Shown in pieces: positions 1 through 7,465 of a stretch of 14,420 bases of DNA. Numbering within the stretch: the first letter of the stretch is position 1; each line of letters begins with the position of its first letter. The notes under the pieces were generated by a model that saw nothing but the letters and a program-made list of their open reading frames with translations, was not told the DNA's origin and did no database searches. A program made the translations under genes and the position numbers. This stretch comes from JBEKVE01 sp049514335 (lineage in GTDB: Bacteria > Actinomycetota > Acidimicrobiia > Acidimicrobiales > UBA8190): assembly GCA_049514335.1 (NCBI GenBank), contig JBEKVE010000079.1, forward strand, positions 1-14,420. Direction: 5' to 3'.

Positions 1-306
1 GACCCCCCGCAGCGGTTCCCGGTGCGGTTCTACCTGGTGGCGATGATCTTCATCATCTTCGACATCGAGATCGTCTTCCTCTACCCGTGGGCGGTGATCT
101 TCCGGCAGCTGCGCAGCTTCGGCCTCATCGAGGTCATCGTCTTCGCCGGCGCGGTGTTCGTGTCGTTCCTCTACCTCGTGAGCAACGGAGCCCTCAACTG
201 GGGCCCGGCCAAGCGGCTGCGTCCGGCGCTGCACGAACGCACCACGGAGTCCACCATCGCCCGTGTCGGGCCCAACCAGGGGCCGGGCACCGGGCAGGCT
301 GCATAG
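1..306 (+). CDS. nuoA: NADH-quinone oxidoreductase subunit A, 3' part
   Basis: This is the end of NuoA, a small membrane subunit of complex I that sits beside NuoH and NuoJ near the quinone channel. The reading frame is open from base 1, so the gene starts upstream of the window; 101 residues remain before the TAG stop. The visible part starts with RFPVRFYLVAM and carries the family signature FDIEIVFLYPWAV at the end of the second membrane helix, including the acidic residues typical of the family. The third helix follows (about residues 40-60 of the fragment). A polar, mostly unstructured tail of about 35 residues ends in GPGTGQAA. A GTG at base 22 lies inside the conserved region and is not the start. 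nuoB follows 18 nt later in the same frame. Confidence 0.97.
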   Translation, partial: DPPQRFPVRFYLVAMIFIIFDIEIVFLYPWAVIFRQLRSFGLIEVIVFAGAVFVSFLYLVSNGALNWGPAKRLRPALHERTTESTIARVGPNQGPGTGQAA

Positions 307-324
307 GACGGGCGGCGGGGCGGC

Positions 325-882
325 ATGGGGCTCGAAGACCTCCAACACAATTTCCTCACCGGGCGCATCGAGGACCTGGTCAAATGGGCGCGCCGCAACA
401 GCGTGTGGCCCGTCACCTTCGGCCTGGCGTGCTGCGCCATCGAGATGATGGCGGTGGGAGCGGCTGACTTCGACATCAGCCGCTTCGGCATGGAGGTGTT
501 CCGCGCCTCGCCCCGTCAGGCCGACCTCATGATCGTGGCGGGCCGCGTGTCGCAGAAGATGGCCCCGGTGCTGCGTCAGGTCTACGACCAGATGATGGAG
601 CCGAAGTGGGTCATCTCCATGGGCGTGTGCGCGTCCACGGGGGGGATGTTCAACAACTACGCCATCGTCCAGGGGGTGGACCAGATCGTCCCGGTGGACG
701 TGTACGCGCCGGGCTGCCCGCCGAGCCCCGAGATGCTCCTGCACGCCATCCTCACGCTGCACGAGAAGATCCGCACGGGCGAGATCACCCGCCGTCGCCA
801 CAGCGCCGAGGCCGCTCCCGAGGAGCTCGCCGGCTGGGTCCCCGAGCGCCCCGACGCCATCCGCCTGGGGACACCGCGTTGA
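325..882 (+). CDS. nuoB: NADH-quinone oxidoreductase subunit B (cluster N2 carrier)
   Basis: NuoB (185 aa) holds the [4Fe-4S] cluster N2, the last electron carrier before quinone, in the connecting module of complex I. The four ligands are visible: tandem Cys36-Cys37 in FGLACCAIEMM, Cys102 in MGVCASTGG and Cys131 in the YAPGCPPSP motif. The spacing (64 and 28 residues between the last three) is that expected for the family. Other family blocks are SRFGMEVFRASPRQADLMIV and GRVSQKMAPVLRQVYDQM. The ATG at 325 is preceded by a G-rich stretch (314-320) that can serve as a ribosome binding site, and it gives the usual N-terminal length. A 30-residue polar tail follows the conserved core. Its stop overlaps the nuoC start. 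Confidence 0.98.
   Translation: MGLEDLQHNFLTGRIEDLVKWARRNSVWPVTFGLACCAIEMMAVGAADFDISRFGMEVFRASPRQADLMIVAGRVSQKMAPVLRQVYDQMMEPKWVISMGVCASTGGMFNNYAIVQGVDQIVPVDVYAPGCPPSPEMLLHAILTLHEKIRTGEITRRRHSAEAAPEELAGWVPERPDAIRLGTPR
867..871 (+). promoter_or_regulatory. Ribosome binding site that decides the nuoC TTG start
   Basis: GGGGA lies 7 nt upstream of the TTG at 879. It supports that rare start codon over the in-frame GTG at 921. The TTG also gives a stop-start overlap (TTGA) like those at the neighbouring gene junctions. Confidence 0.55.
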
Positions 883-1382
883 CGCCGGATGCGGCACCGT
901 CCGCGCCGTCGCTCCCCGACGTGCCCCGGACGGTCTCGACGGACGGTCACGAGGTCCTCTTCCCGGCGCGCGCCGACTACCACGACGTGGCCGCCGCCCA
1001 CCGAGACGCCGGGTTCGAGATGCTCGCCGACCTCACCGCCGTCGACTACCTGGCCCACCCCGGGCGCACGCTGCCCGACGGCACCGCCTCCGAGCGCTTC
1101 GAGCTCGTGGCGTCGCTCTTGTCGGTCGAGCACCGCCGGCGCGTCCGGCTCCGGGTGCAGGTCCCCGAGGCCGATCCCGTCGTCGACTCGCTGTGGGACC
1201 TGTACCGCGGCGTCGAGGCCATGGAGCGCGAGGTCTACGACATGTACGGGGTGCTGTTCACCGGGCACCCCGACCTGACGCGGATCCTCATGCCCGAGGA
1301 CTGGGAGGGACACCCGCTGCGCAAGGACTTCGGCGTGGGTCGCGTCCCCGTGCAGTTCAAGGAAGCGCCGGGGCCCCGATGA
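879..1382 (+). CDS. nuoC: NADH-quinone oxidoreductase subunit C
   Basis: NuoC (167 aa from TTG) is the 30-kDa-type subunit of the connecting module. It has no cofactor and braces NuoD and NuoB. The family core is present: FEMLADLTAVDYL near residues 47-59, then EREVYDMYGVLF starting at Glu116, then RILMPEDWEGHPLRKDF ending with the hallmark HPLRKDF at 145-151. The start is inferred: no ATG lies near the expected N-terminus, the TTG at 879 overlaps the nuoB stop, and GGGGA sits 7 nt before it. GTG at 921 is the alternative and would remove 14 residues. NuoC is not fused to NuoD. Its stop overlaps the nuoD ATG. Confidence 0.93.
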   Translation: MTPDAAPSAPSLPDVPRTVSTDGHEVLFPARADYHDVAAAHRDAGFEMLADLTAVDYLAHPGRTLPDGTASERFELVASLLSVEHRRRVRLRVQVPEADPVVDSLWDLYRGVEAMEREVYDMYGVLFTGHPDLTRILMPEDWEGHPLRKDFGVGRVPVQFKEAPGPR

Positions 1383-2716
1383 CGCCCGACGCCGGTTCGA
1401 CGCTGTCGTCGGAGACCTCCGAAGGGACCCAGGAGCTCGCCTCGCGCCACGACACCGCGCCCGCCGAGCTCGGGCGCGAGGTGGGATCGGTGCTGCGCCT
1501 GCCCGAGGGAGCCGTCCTCGACGCGTCCGACGTGGACGTGGAGCACCCCGACGACGAGACCATGATCATCAACATGGGCCCGCAGCACCCGTCCACCCAC
1601 GGGGTGCTGCGCCTCATGATGGAGCTCGACGGCGAGACGGTGCTTCGCACCAAGCCCATCATCGGCTACCTGCACACCGGCATGGAGAAGACGGGGGAGG
1701 AGCTGACGTTCCAGCAGGGTGCCACCAACGTCACCCGCATGGACTACCTCTCGCCGCTCAACAACGAGCTCGTCTTCGCCCTCGCCACCGAGAAGCTGCT
1801 CGGCATCGAGCTCCCGCCGCGCGCCGTGTGGATCCGAATGCTCTTGTCGGAGCTCCAGCGCATGTCGTCGCACCTCATGTGGCTCGCCACCAACGGCATG
1901 GACGTGGGCTCGACCACCATGATGATCTTCGGCTTCCGCGAGCGGGAGCTGATCCTGGCCTTCTTCGAGAAGACCACCGGCGTGCGCATGAACCACAACT
2001 TCATCCGCCCCGGTGGCACCGCCGCCGATCTGCCCGACGGGTGGGAGGACGACGTCGAGGTCATCCTCGACAACGTGAGCGTCCGCCTCGGCGACTACGA
2101 CGAGCTGCTCACCGGCCAGCCCATCTTCAGAGAGCGCATGGAGGGCGTGGGGGCGCTGTCGGCCGAGGAGGCGCTCTCGCTGTCGGCCACCGGGCCCATC
2201 CTGCGCTCCACGGGCGTGGCCTGGGACCTGCGCCGCTCCATGCCGTACCTGGCCTACGACCAGGTGGACTTCGACGTCATCATCGGCACCTACGGCGACA
2301 ACTTCGACCGCTACGCCATCCGGCTCAACGAGATCAGGGAGTCGGTTCGCATCATCGACCAGGTTCTGGCCAAGATGCCCGGTGGCGACTACCGGGTCCA
2401 GGACAAGAAGGTGACCCCCCCGCCCCGGGCGCGCATCGACGAGTCCATGGAAGCGCTCATCCACCACTTCAAGATCTTCACCGAGGGCTTCAAGGTCCCC
2501 GAGGGCGAGGTCTACGTGGCGGTGGAGTCCCCCCGGGGCGAGCTCGGCTGCTACATGGTGTCGGACGGGTCGTCCAAGCCCTACCGCATGCACATCCGGG
2601 CGCCGTCGTTCGTCAACCTCCAGAGCCTGCCCGTCATGATGCACGGCGGCCTCGTGGCCGATGCCGTGGCCACCATCTCGTCGGTGGACCCGGTGATGGG
2701 GGAGGTGGACCGGTGA
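1379..2716 (+). CDS. nuoD: NADH-quinone oxidoreductase subunit D (quinone-site subunit)
   Basis: NuoD (445 aa) is the 49-kDa-type subunit, related to NiFe hydrogenase large subunits, and forms the quinone cavity with NuoB and NuoH. The signature NMGPQHPSTHGVLRL places the conserved quinone-site His at residue 74. RMDYLSP places the conserved Tyr at 123. Their 49-residue separation matches His38 and Tyr87 of the Thermus enzyme as I recall it. Later blocks are YLHTGMEKTGEE, NHNFIRPGG, SPRGELGCYMVSDGS, and the C-terminal SSVDPVMGEVDR. About 60 acidic, poorly conserved residues precede the core, a length I also associate with mycobacterial NuoD. The ATG overlaps the nuoC stop (ATGA). An AAGGA at 1359-1363 is rather distant, so translational coupling probably helps initiation. 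Confidence 0.97.
   Translation: MTPDAGSTLSSETSEGTQELASRHDTAPAELGREVGSVLRLPEGAVLDASDVDVEHPDDETMIINMGPQHPSTHGVLRLMMELDGETVLRTKPIIGYLHTGMEKTGEELTFQQGATNVTRMDYLSPLNNELVFALATEKLLGIELPPRAVWIRMLLSELQRMSSHLMWLATNGMDVGSTTMMIFGFRERELILAFFEKTTGVRMNHNFIRPGGTAADLPDGWEDDVEVILDNVSVRLGDYDELLTGQPIFRERMEGVGALSAEEALSLSATGPILRSTGVAWDLRRSMPYLAYDQVDFDVIIGTYGDNFDRYAIRLNEIRESVRIIDQVLAKMPGGDYRVQDKKVTPPPRARIDESMEALIHHFKIFTEGFKVPEGEVYVAVESPRGELGCYMVSDGSSKPYRMHIRAPSFVNLQSLPVMMHGGLVADAVATISSVDPVMGEVDR
2698..2708 (+). promoter_or_regulatory. Ribosome binding site of nuoE
   Basis: The purine-rich GGGGGAGGTGG, inside the last codons of nuoD, ends 4 nt before the GTG at 2713. It contains a strong anti-Shine-Dalgarno match (GGAGGTG) and supports GTG as the nuoE start. 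Confidence 0.7.
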
Positions 2717-3342
2717 GCACCGCCGCGGCCGGACCGGGCCACCTGTCGCCCGACACCGTGGCGCGCGCCCACGACCTCATCGCCTTGTACCCCCATCCCC
2801 GCTCGGCGCTCATCCCCCTGTGCCACCTGGCCCAGGAGCAGGACGGCTGGCTGCGTCCCGAGGCCATCGAGGAGATCGCCGCGCTCGTGGGGATCACGCC
2901 CGCCGAGGTCCTGGGCACGGCGTCGTTCTACGAGATGCTGCACACCGAGCCGGTGGGGACCTACGTGGTGTCGGTGTGCACCAACATCGCCTGCATGCTG
3001 CGCGGCGCCTACGAGCTGCTCGACCACATCGAGCAGAGCCTGGGGGTGCGGACCGGGGGCACCACCCCCGACGGCACCTTCACCCTCGAGGACGCCGAGT
3101 GCATCGCCGACTGCGGGCGGGCGCCGTGCCTGGCCGTGAACCACCGCTTCTTCGGCGACGTCACCCCCGAGTCCTTCGACCGCCTGGCCGACGACCTGCG
3201 GGCCGGGCGCCTGGCCGACGACGTGCCCCCCCACGGCACCCTGGTCCGGGTGCGGCGCACGGGTGGCCTCCGGGTCGACGCCGCCACCATCAGGGCCGAG
3301 CGCGACCGCGCCGCCGCCAGCGCGTCGGCGGGCGAGGCGTAA
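2713..3342 (+). CDS. nuoE: NADH-quinone oxidoreductase subunit E (cluster N1a carrier)
   Basis: NuoE (209 aa) is the 24-kDa thioredoxin-like [2Fe-2S] subunit of the NADH dehydrogenase module and pairs with NuoF. The N1a ligands are Cys89 and Cys94 in VCTNIACM and Cys130 and Cys134 in ECIADCGRAPC, with family spacing. The upstream helical domain shows the usual LIPLCHLAQEQDGWL and VLGTASFYEM blocks. About 40 residues after the thioredoxin fold, rich in Arg, Asp and Ala, form a C-terminal extension that I cannot assign. The GTG start overlaps the nuoD stop (GTGA) and has a strong ribosome binding site. The TAA stop overlaps the nuoF ATG (TAATG). Confidence 0.96.
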   Translation: MSTAAAGPGHLSPDTVARAHDLIALYPHPRSALIPLCHLAQEQDGWLRPEAIEEIAALVGITPAEVLGTASFYEMLHTEPVGTYVVSVCTNIACMLRGAYELLDHIEQSLGVRTGGTTPDGTFTLEDAECIADCGRAPCLAVNHRFFGDVTPESFDRLADDLRAGRLADDVPPHGTLVRVRRTGGLRVDAATIRAERDRAAASASAGEA

Positions 3343-4646
3343 TGGCCATCACCGACGCCCCGCGCATCGTGACGTCGCGCCTCGAGTACGAGGACTCGCA
3401 CACCCTCGAGCGCTACCTCGCCACCGGGGGCTACGAGGGCCTGCGCAAGGCGCTCGGCATGACACCGGAGCAGGTTGCCCACGAGGTGGACGCCGTCAGC
3501 CTCCTCGGCCGGGGCGGTGCGGGCTTCCCCGCCGGCCGGAAGTGGTCGATGCTGCGCAAGGCGCCCACGACGTACCTGGTGGTGAACGGCGACGAGAGCG
3601 AGCCCGCCACATTCAAGGACCACATGCTGGTCGAGCGCGACCCCCACCAGCTGGTCGAGGGTGTCGTCATCGCCGCCTACGCCATCCAGGCGTCGCGCGT
3701 CTTCCTCTACGTGCGCGGCGAGTTCGCCCTCGGCCTCGAGCGGGTGCAGCGTGCAGTCAACGAGGCCTACGAGCACGGGGCCCTCGGGGCCGACATCTTC
3801 GGATCGGGCTTCTCGGTCGACGTCGTGGTCCACCCCGGTGCGGGCGCTTACATCTGCGGCGAGGAGACGGCACTGCTCGAGAGCCTCGAGGGCAAGCGGG
3901 GGTTCCCCCGTATCAAGCCGCCCTACTTCCCCGCCGCCGTCGGCCTCTACGGCGAGCCGACGGTGGTGAACAACGTCGAGACCCTCTCCAACCTGCCGTG
4001 GGTCCTCACCAACGGGTCCGAGGCCTTTGCCGCCCTCGGGGCGGGACGCTCCACCGGCACGCGGTTGTTCGCCCTGGCCGGGCACGTCCGCAACCCCGGC
4101 GTGTACGAGGTCGAGATGGTGAAGACCACCTTCCGCGACCTCATCTACGCCCCCGTGCTGGGCGGGGGCATCCCCGGCGGGCACGAGCTCAAGGCCATCA
4201 TCCCCGGCGGGGTGTCGGCCCCCTGGTTCGGGCCCGAGCAGCTCGACCTGCCCCTCGGCCAGGACGAGGTGGGCGAGGCGGGATCGATGCTCGGGTCGGG
4301 GTCCATCGTGGTCATGGACGACAGCACCTGCGTGGTGCGCGCCGCCTGGCGCATCACCCGCTTCTTCCACCGCGAGTCGTGCGGCCAGTGCACGCCGTGT
4401 CGTGAGGGCAGCGGCTGGCTGGAGAAGATCCTGCGCCGCATCGAGGACGGTGTCGGGCGCGAGTCCGACGTCGACCTGCTCATGGACGTGTGCGACAACC
4501 TCGCCCCCGGGGTGTCGTGGCCGCCGCAGCAGACCACCATCTGCGTGCTGGGCCCGTCCATCCCGTCGTCCATCGCGTCGGCCATCCGCATGTTCCGTGA
4601 CGAGTTCCTGGTGCACGTGAAGGACGGGGGGTGCCCCCATGGCTGA
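3342..4646 (+). CDS. nuoF: NADH-quinone oxidoreductase subunit F (NADH and FMN site, cluster N3)
   Basis: NuoF (434 aa) binds NADH and FMN and passes electrons to cluster N3. The glycine-rich LGRGGAGFPAGRKW is at 55-68, NGDESEPATFKD at 82-93, and the FMN-region YICGEETALLESLEGKRGFP starts at 170. The N3 ligands are Cys347, Cys350 and Cys353 in ESCGQCTPCREG, and Cys401 in TTICVLG. The 48-residue distance from Cys353 to Cys401 exceeds the 41 I recall for E. coli and Thermus. The extra residues lie in APGVSWPPQQT, before the fourth ligand. The frame is intact and the protein continues as usual through FRDEFLVHV, so this is a loop change and not a frameshift. The short tail ends in GGCPHG. The gene overlaps nuoG by 8 nt. 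Confidence 0.97.
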   Translation: MAITDAPRIVTSRLEYEDSHTLERYLATGGYEGLRKALGMTPEQVAHEVDAVSLLGRGGAGFPAGRKWSMLRKAPTTYLVVNGDESEPATFKDHMLVERDPHQLVEGVVIAAYAIQASRVFLYVRGEFALGLERVQRAVNEAYEHGALGADIFGSGFSVDVVVHPGAGAYICGEETALLESLEGKRGFPRIKPPYFPAAVGLYGEPTVVNNVETLSNLPWVLTNGSEAFAALGAGRSTGTRLFALAGHVRNPGVYEVEMVKTTFRDLIYAPVLGGGIPGGHELKAIIPGGVSAPWFGPEQLDLPLGQDEVGEAGSMLGSGSIVVMDDSTCVVRAAWRITRFFHRESCGQCTPCREGSGWLEKILRRIEDGVGRESDVDLLMDVCDNLAPGVSWPPQQTTICVLGPSIPSSIASAIRMFRDEFLVHVKDGGCPHG

Positions 4647-7449
4647 CCCCGTCGTCACGTCCCACCACGCCACGGCGCCGACGGTGGAGCCCGGCGCCAC
4701 CGTCACCATCACCATCGACGGGCGCGAGATCACCACGCCGGCGGGCGAGTTCCTCATCGCCGCCGCCGAGCGCGCCGGCACCTTCATCCCGCGCTTCTGC
4801 TACCACCCGCGCATGAAGCCGGTGGGCATGTGCCGCATGTGCCTGGTCGAGGTGTCCGGTCCCCGGGGGTCGACGCTCCAGCCGGCGTGCTACATCCCCG
4901 TGGCCGACGGCATGGAGGTCGTCACCACGTCCGACAAGGCTCGCAAGGCGCAGGTCGGCGTGCTCGAGTTCCTCCTCGTGAACCACCCCCTCGACTGCCC
5001 CGTGTGCGACAAGGGCGGCGAATGCCCCCTGCAGGACCAGACCCTCGCCTACGGCCCGGGCGAGAGCCGGTTCCTGGAGGAGAAGCGCCACTGGGCCAAG
5101 CCCATCCCCATCTCCGAGCTCGTCCTGCTCGACCGGGAGCGCTGCATCCAGTGCGGCCGCTGCGTGCGCTTCGCGGCCGAGATCGCCGGCGAGGCCCAGA
5201 TCGACTTCCTGGGGCGCGGCGACGAGGTCGAGGTCAACGTGTTCGAGGACCACGCCTTCACCTCGTACTTCAGCGGCAACACGGTGCAGATCTGCCCGGT
5301 GGGCGCCCTCACCGCCACGCCGTACCGGTTCACCGCCCGCCCCTGGGACCTCGACCAGGTCGAGTCGACGTGCACGCTGTGCGCCTTCGGCTGCCGGGTG
5401 GCGGTGCAGTCCTCGTCCAACCGCGTCACGCGCCTGCTCGGCATGGACAGCGATCCGGTGAACCACAGCTGGCTGTGCGACAAGGGCCGCTTCGGCTACG
5501 AGGCGGTCAACTCGCCCGATCGTCTGGCCGAGCCGCTCGTGCGCCGTCCCGGTACCGGGTCCACCCCGGCGGGCGGCAGCGGCGGCAGTGGCGGCAGCGG
5601 CGGCGCCGACGAGCTCGTTCCCGCCACCTGGTCCGAGGCCCTGTCGTCGGTGGCCGAGCGCCTGGCCCGCATCCGCGCCGAGCACGGTGCCGAGGCCATC
5701 GGCGTCCTGGGCGGGGCGCGCCTCACCAACGAGGACGCCTACGCCTGGGCCAAGCTGGCCAAGTCGGTGCTCGGCACGGACTCGGTGGACGCGCAGCTGG
5801 GAGACGGTCTTCCGGCCGAGGTGGTGCTGGGCCTGCCCCGAGCCACGATCGACGAGACGTGCGCGGCGCGCTGTGTCGTGGTGCTGTCGGGCGATCTGCG
5901 CGAGGAGCTGCCGGTGCTGTTCCTCCGCCTGCGCGGCGCGGCGGTCGACGGCGGGGTGCCCGTGGTCGAGCTCGCCCCCGAGGCCAGTGCCGTGGGCGAG
6001 TTCGCCGTGGCCTCGTTGCCCTACCTCCCGGGCGAGGCGGCCGGGCTGGCACGGGCGTTGGCGGCCGGGGACGGTCGTCCCGACGACGTGGACGAGGGGG
6101 CCTGGGACGCGGCCAAGACGGCCCTCGCCCGGGCCGGTGCCGGGGGAGAGGGCATCGTGGTGGTCGTGGGCCGCCCGTCGCTGGCGGAGCACGAGAACCT
6201 GGTGGCGTCGGCCGCCGCCGCCATGGCCGAGGCGTGGCCCCAGGCACGCTTCCTCCCCGCGCTTCGGCGCGGCAACGTCATGGGCGCCCTCGACATGGGA
6301 CTCGCCCCCGGCCTGCTGCCGGGCCGGGTGGGACTGGACGAGGGCCGGACCTGGTACGAGGCGGCGTGGGGGACGGTGCCGGCCGGGCGCGGCCGCGACG
6401 CCGCCGCCATGCTGCGGGCGCTGGCGGAAGGAACCATGCAGGCCGTGGTGCTGGTGGGGTCCGATCCCGTGGGCGACTTCCCCGACCGCGCCCTGGCCGA
6501 GGAGGCCCTCGGCCGTGCCGGGTTCGTGGTGGCGGTGGACACCTTCCTGTCGGCCTCCGCCGCCCTGGCCGACGTGGTGCTGCCCGCCGCCATGGCGGCC
6601 GAGCGGTCGGGGACGACCACCAACATCGAGGGACGCATCACCCGCACGGCGCAGAAGCTGGTGGCGCCGGGCCAGTGCTGGCCCGACTGGATGGTGGCCG
6701 TCGAGCTGGCCGAGCGGCTGAGCGCCGGCCTCGGGGTGTCGAGCGTGTCCGAGCTGTGGGACGAGATCGAGCGGGTGGCCCCGTCGCACGCCGGCATCAC
6801 CCGGCCCGTGCTCGACGCACGGGCGGCGCGCGACGGCATCGTGGCCCCGTTGGCCGCCGCGCCGGTGCGCATCACCACCCGTCGCACCCTCGCCCCCTTC
6901 GACCCCATGGCCACGCCCGGCATCGAGTCCGTCGAGCTGCAGGGGGCCCCGCCCCGGGCCGGCACGGCCGAGCCGCTCGGTGGCGACGAGGTGGCGGCCA
7001 CATCGGGCAACGGGCACGACGGCGCCAACGGGCACGCCGCCGCCGCCAGTGGTGGCCCCACCCGGCCCCCGACCCTGCGCTGGCCGCAGCCGGTCGAGGC
7101 ACCGCATCTCCCCGCCGACGACAGCTACTCGCTGCGGCTCGTGTCGACGCGTCGGCTCTATGACACGGGCGTGCTCGTCGGAGCGTGTGACCCGCTCGCC
7201 GCCCTCGCCCCCGCCGCCACGGTGCGGGCCAACCCCTACGAGCTCGACCGCCTCGGTGTCGGCGCGGGCCAGCGGGTCCGGGTGCGCTCGGCGCGCGGCG
7301 CCCTCGAGCTGGAAGCGCGGCCCGACGACGCGCTGCCCCGCGGTGTGGTGTCGGTCGGCTTCAACCTCGATGCCGGCGACGGGCTCGGCGCGTCGTCACT
7401 GATCGACGCAGGCGAGGCCGTCGTCGATGTGCGACTGGAGACGCTGTGA
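4639..7449 (+). CDS. nuoG: NADH-quinone oxidoreductase subunit G (clusters N1b, N4, N5, N7)
   Basis: NuoG (936 aa) is the largest peripheral-arm subunit. A ferredoxin-like N-terminus carries N1b (Cys54, Cys65, Cys68, Cys84). N5 follows at His116, Cys120, Cys123 and Cys129 (HPLDCPVCDKGGEC), and N4 at Cys169, Cys172, Cys175 and Cys219 (CIQCGRC, CPVG). The N7 motif C-x2-C-x3-C-x27-C (Cys245, 248, 252, 280) is complete; N7 is the cluster some lineages lack. From about residue 325 the protein has the molybdopterin-oxidoreductase-like fold, with no cofactor expected. A C-terminal beta domain related to formate dehydrogenase tails starts near residue 830. Two low-complexity inserts are unusual: a Gly-Ser linker (312-322) and a Gly/Asn/His/Ala segment (about 775-815). 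The ATG at 4639 is preceded by AAGGA and a G-run at 4621-4632. Confidence 0.97.
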   Translation: MADPVVTSHHATAPTVEPGATVTITIDGREITTPAGEFLIAAAERAGTFIPRFCYHPRMKPVGMCRMCLVEVSGPRGSTLQPACYIPVADGMEVVTTSDKARKAQVGVLEFLLVNHPLDCPVCDKGGECPLQDQTLAYGPGESRFLEEKRHWAKPIPISELVLLDRERCIQCGRCVRFAAEIAGEAQIDFLGRGDEVEVNVFEDHAFTSYFSGNTVQICPVGALTATPYRFTARPWDLDQVESTCTLCAFGCRVAVQSSSNRVTRLLGMDSDPVNHSWLCDKGRFGYEAVNSPDRLAEPLVRRPGTGSTPAGGSGGSGGSGGADELVPATWSEALSSVAERLARIRAEHGAEAIGVLGGARLTNEDAYAWAKLAKSVLGTDSVDAQLGDGLPAEVVLGLPRATIDETCAARCVVVLSGDLREELPVLFLRLRGAAVDGGVPVVELAPEASAVGEFAVASLPYLPGEAAGLARALAAGDGRPDDVDEGAWDAAKTALARAGAGGEGIVVVVGRPSLAEHENLVASAAAAMAEAWPQARFLPALRRGNVMGALDMGLAPGLLPGRVGLDEGRTWYEAAWGTVPAGRGRDAAAMLRALAEGTMQAVVLVGSDPVGDFPDRALAEEALGRAGFVVAVDTFLSASAALADVVLPAAMAAERSGTTTNIEGRITRTAQKLVAPGQCWPDWMVAVELAERLSAGLGVSSVSELWDEIERVAPSHAGITRPVLDARAARDGIVAPLAAAPVRITTRRTLAPFDPMATPGIESVELQGAPPRAGTAEPLGGDEVAATSGNGHDGANGHAAAASGGPTRPPTLRWPQPVEAPHLPADDSYSLRLVSTRRLYDTGVLVGACDPLAALAPAATVRANPYELDRLGVGAGQRVRVRSARGALELEARPDDALPRGVVSVGFNLDAGDGLGASSLIDAGEAVVDVRLETL
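5572..5604 (+). repeat. Gly-Ser linker repeat inside nuoG
   Basis: A 9-nt unit (GGCGGCAGC, with one copy ending AGT) occurs three times, followed by GGCGGC. It encodes GGSGGSGGSGG, residues 312-322 of NuoG, at the boundary between the N7 domain and the molybdopterin-like domain. Confidence 0.9.
7009..7044 (+). repeat. 18-nt tandem duplication inside nuoG
   Basis: Two adjacent 18-nt units (7009-7026 and 7027-7044) match at 16 of 18 positions. They encode NGHDGA and NGHAAA, residues 791-802 of NuoG, inside a segment without predicted structure that precedes the C-terminal beta domain. The in-frame duplication suggests slippage expansion. Confidence 0.75.
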
Positions 7450-7465
7450 CGGGGGGGTGGTGGTG

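Noticed and set aside
606..878. Upstream extension of nuoC to an ATG at 606
   Set aside because: The extension lies wholly inside conserved nuoB coding sequence and its translation is low-complexity; the TTG at 879 with a ribosome binding site fits better.
879..1393. NuoC and NuoD both start with MTPDA, hinting at a duplication of the start region
   Set aside because: The similarity covers about 15 nt and stops at once; chance in GC-rich sequence is sufficient.
1235..2644. Minus-strand open frame of 469 codons opposite nuoC and nuoD
   Set aside because: It is a shadow frame caused by GC-biased third positions in nuoD.
4495..4646. Frameshift near the end of nuoF, suggested by the altered N3 loop
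   Set aside because: The frame continues through the expected FRDEF region and ends at the nuoG overlap, so an insertion explains it.
3009..4787. Minus-strand open frame of 592 codons opposite nuoE and nuoF
   Set aside because: It is a composition-driven shadow of the real genes with no family motif.
4480..7107. Minus-strand open frame of 875 codons opposite nuoF and nuoG
   Set aside because: Long antisense frames are expected at this GC content. The translation is Arg/Gly/His-rich with no recognisable domain, and the + strand holds clear NuoF and NuoG.
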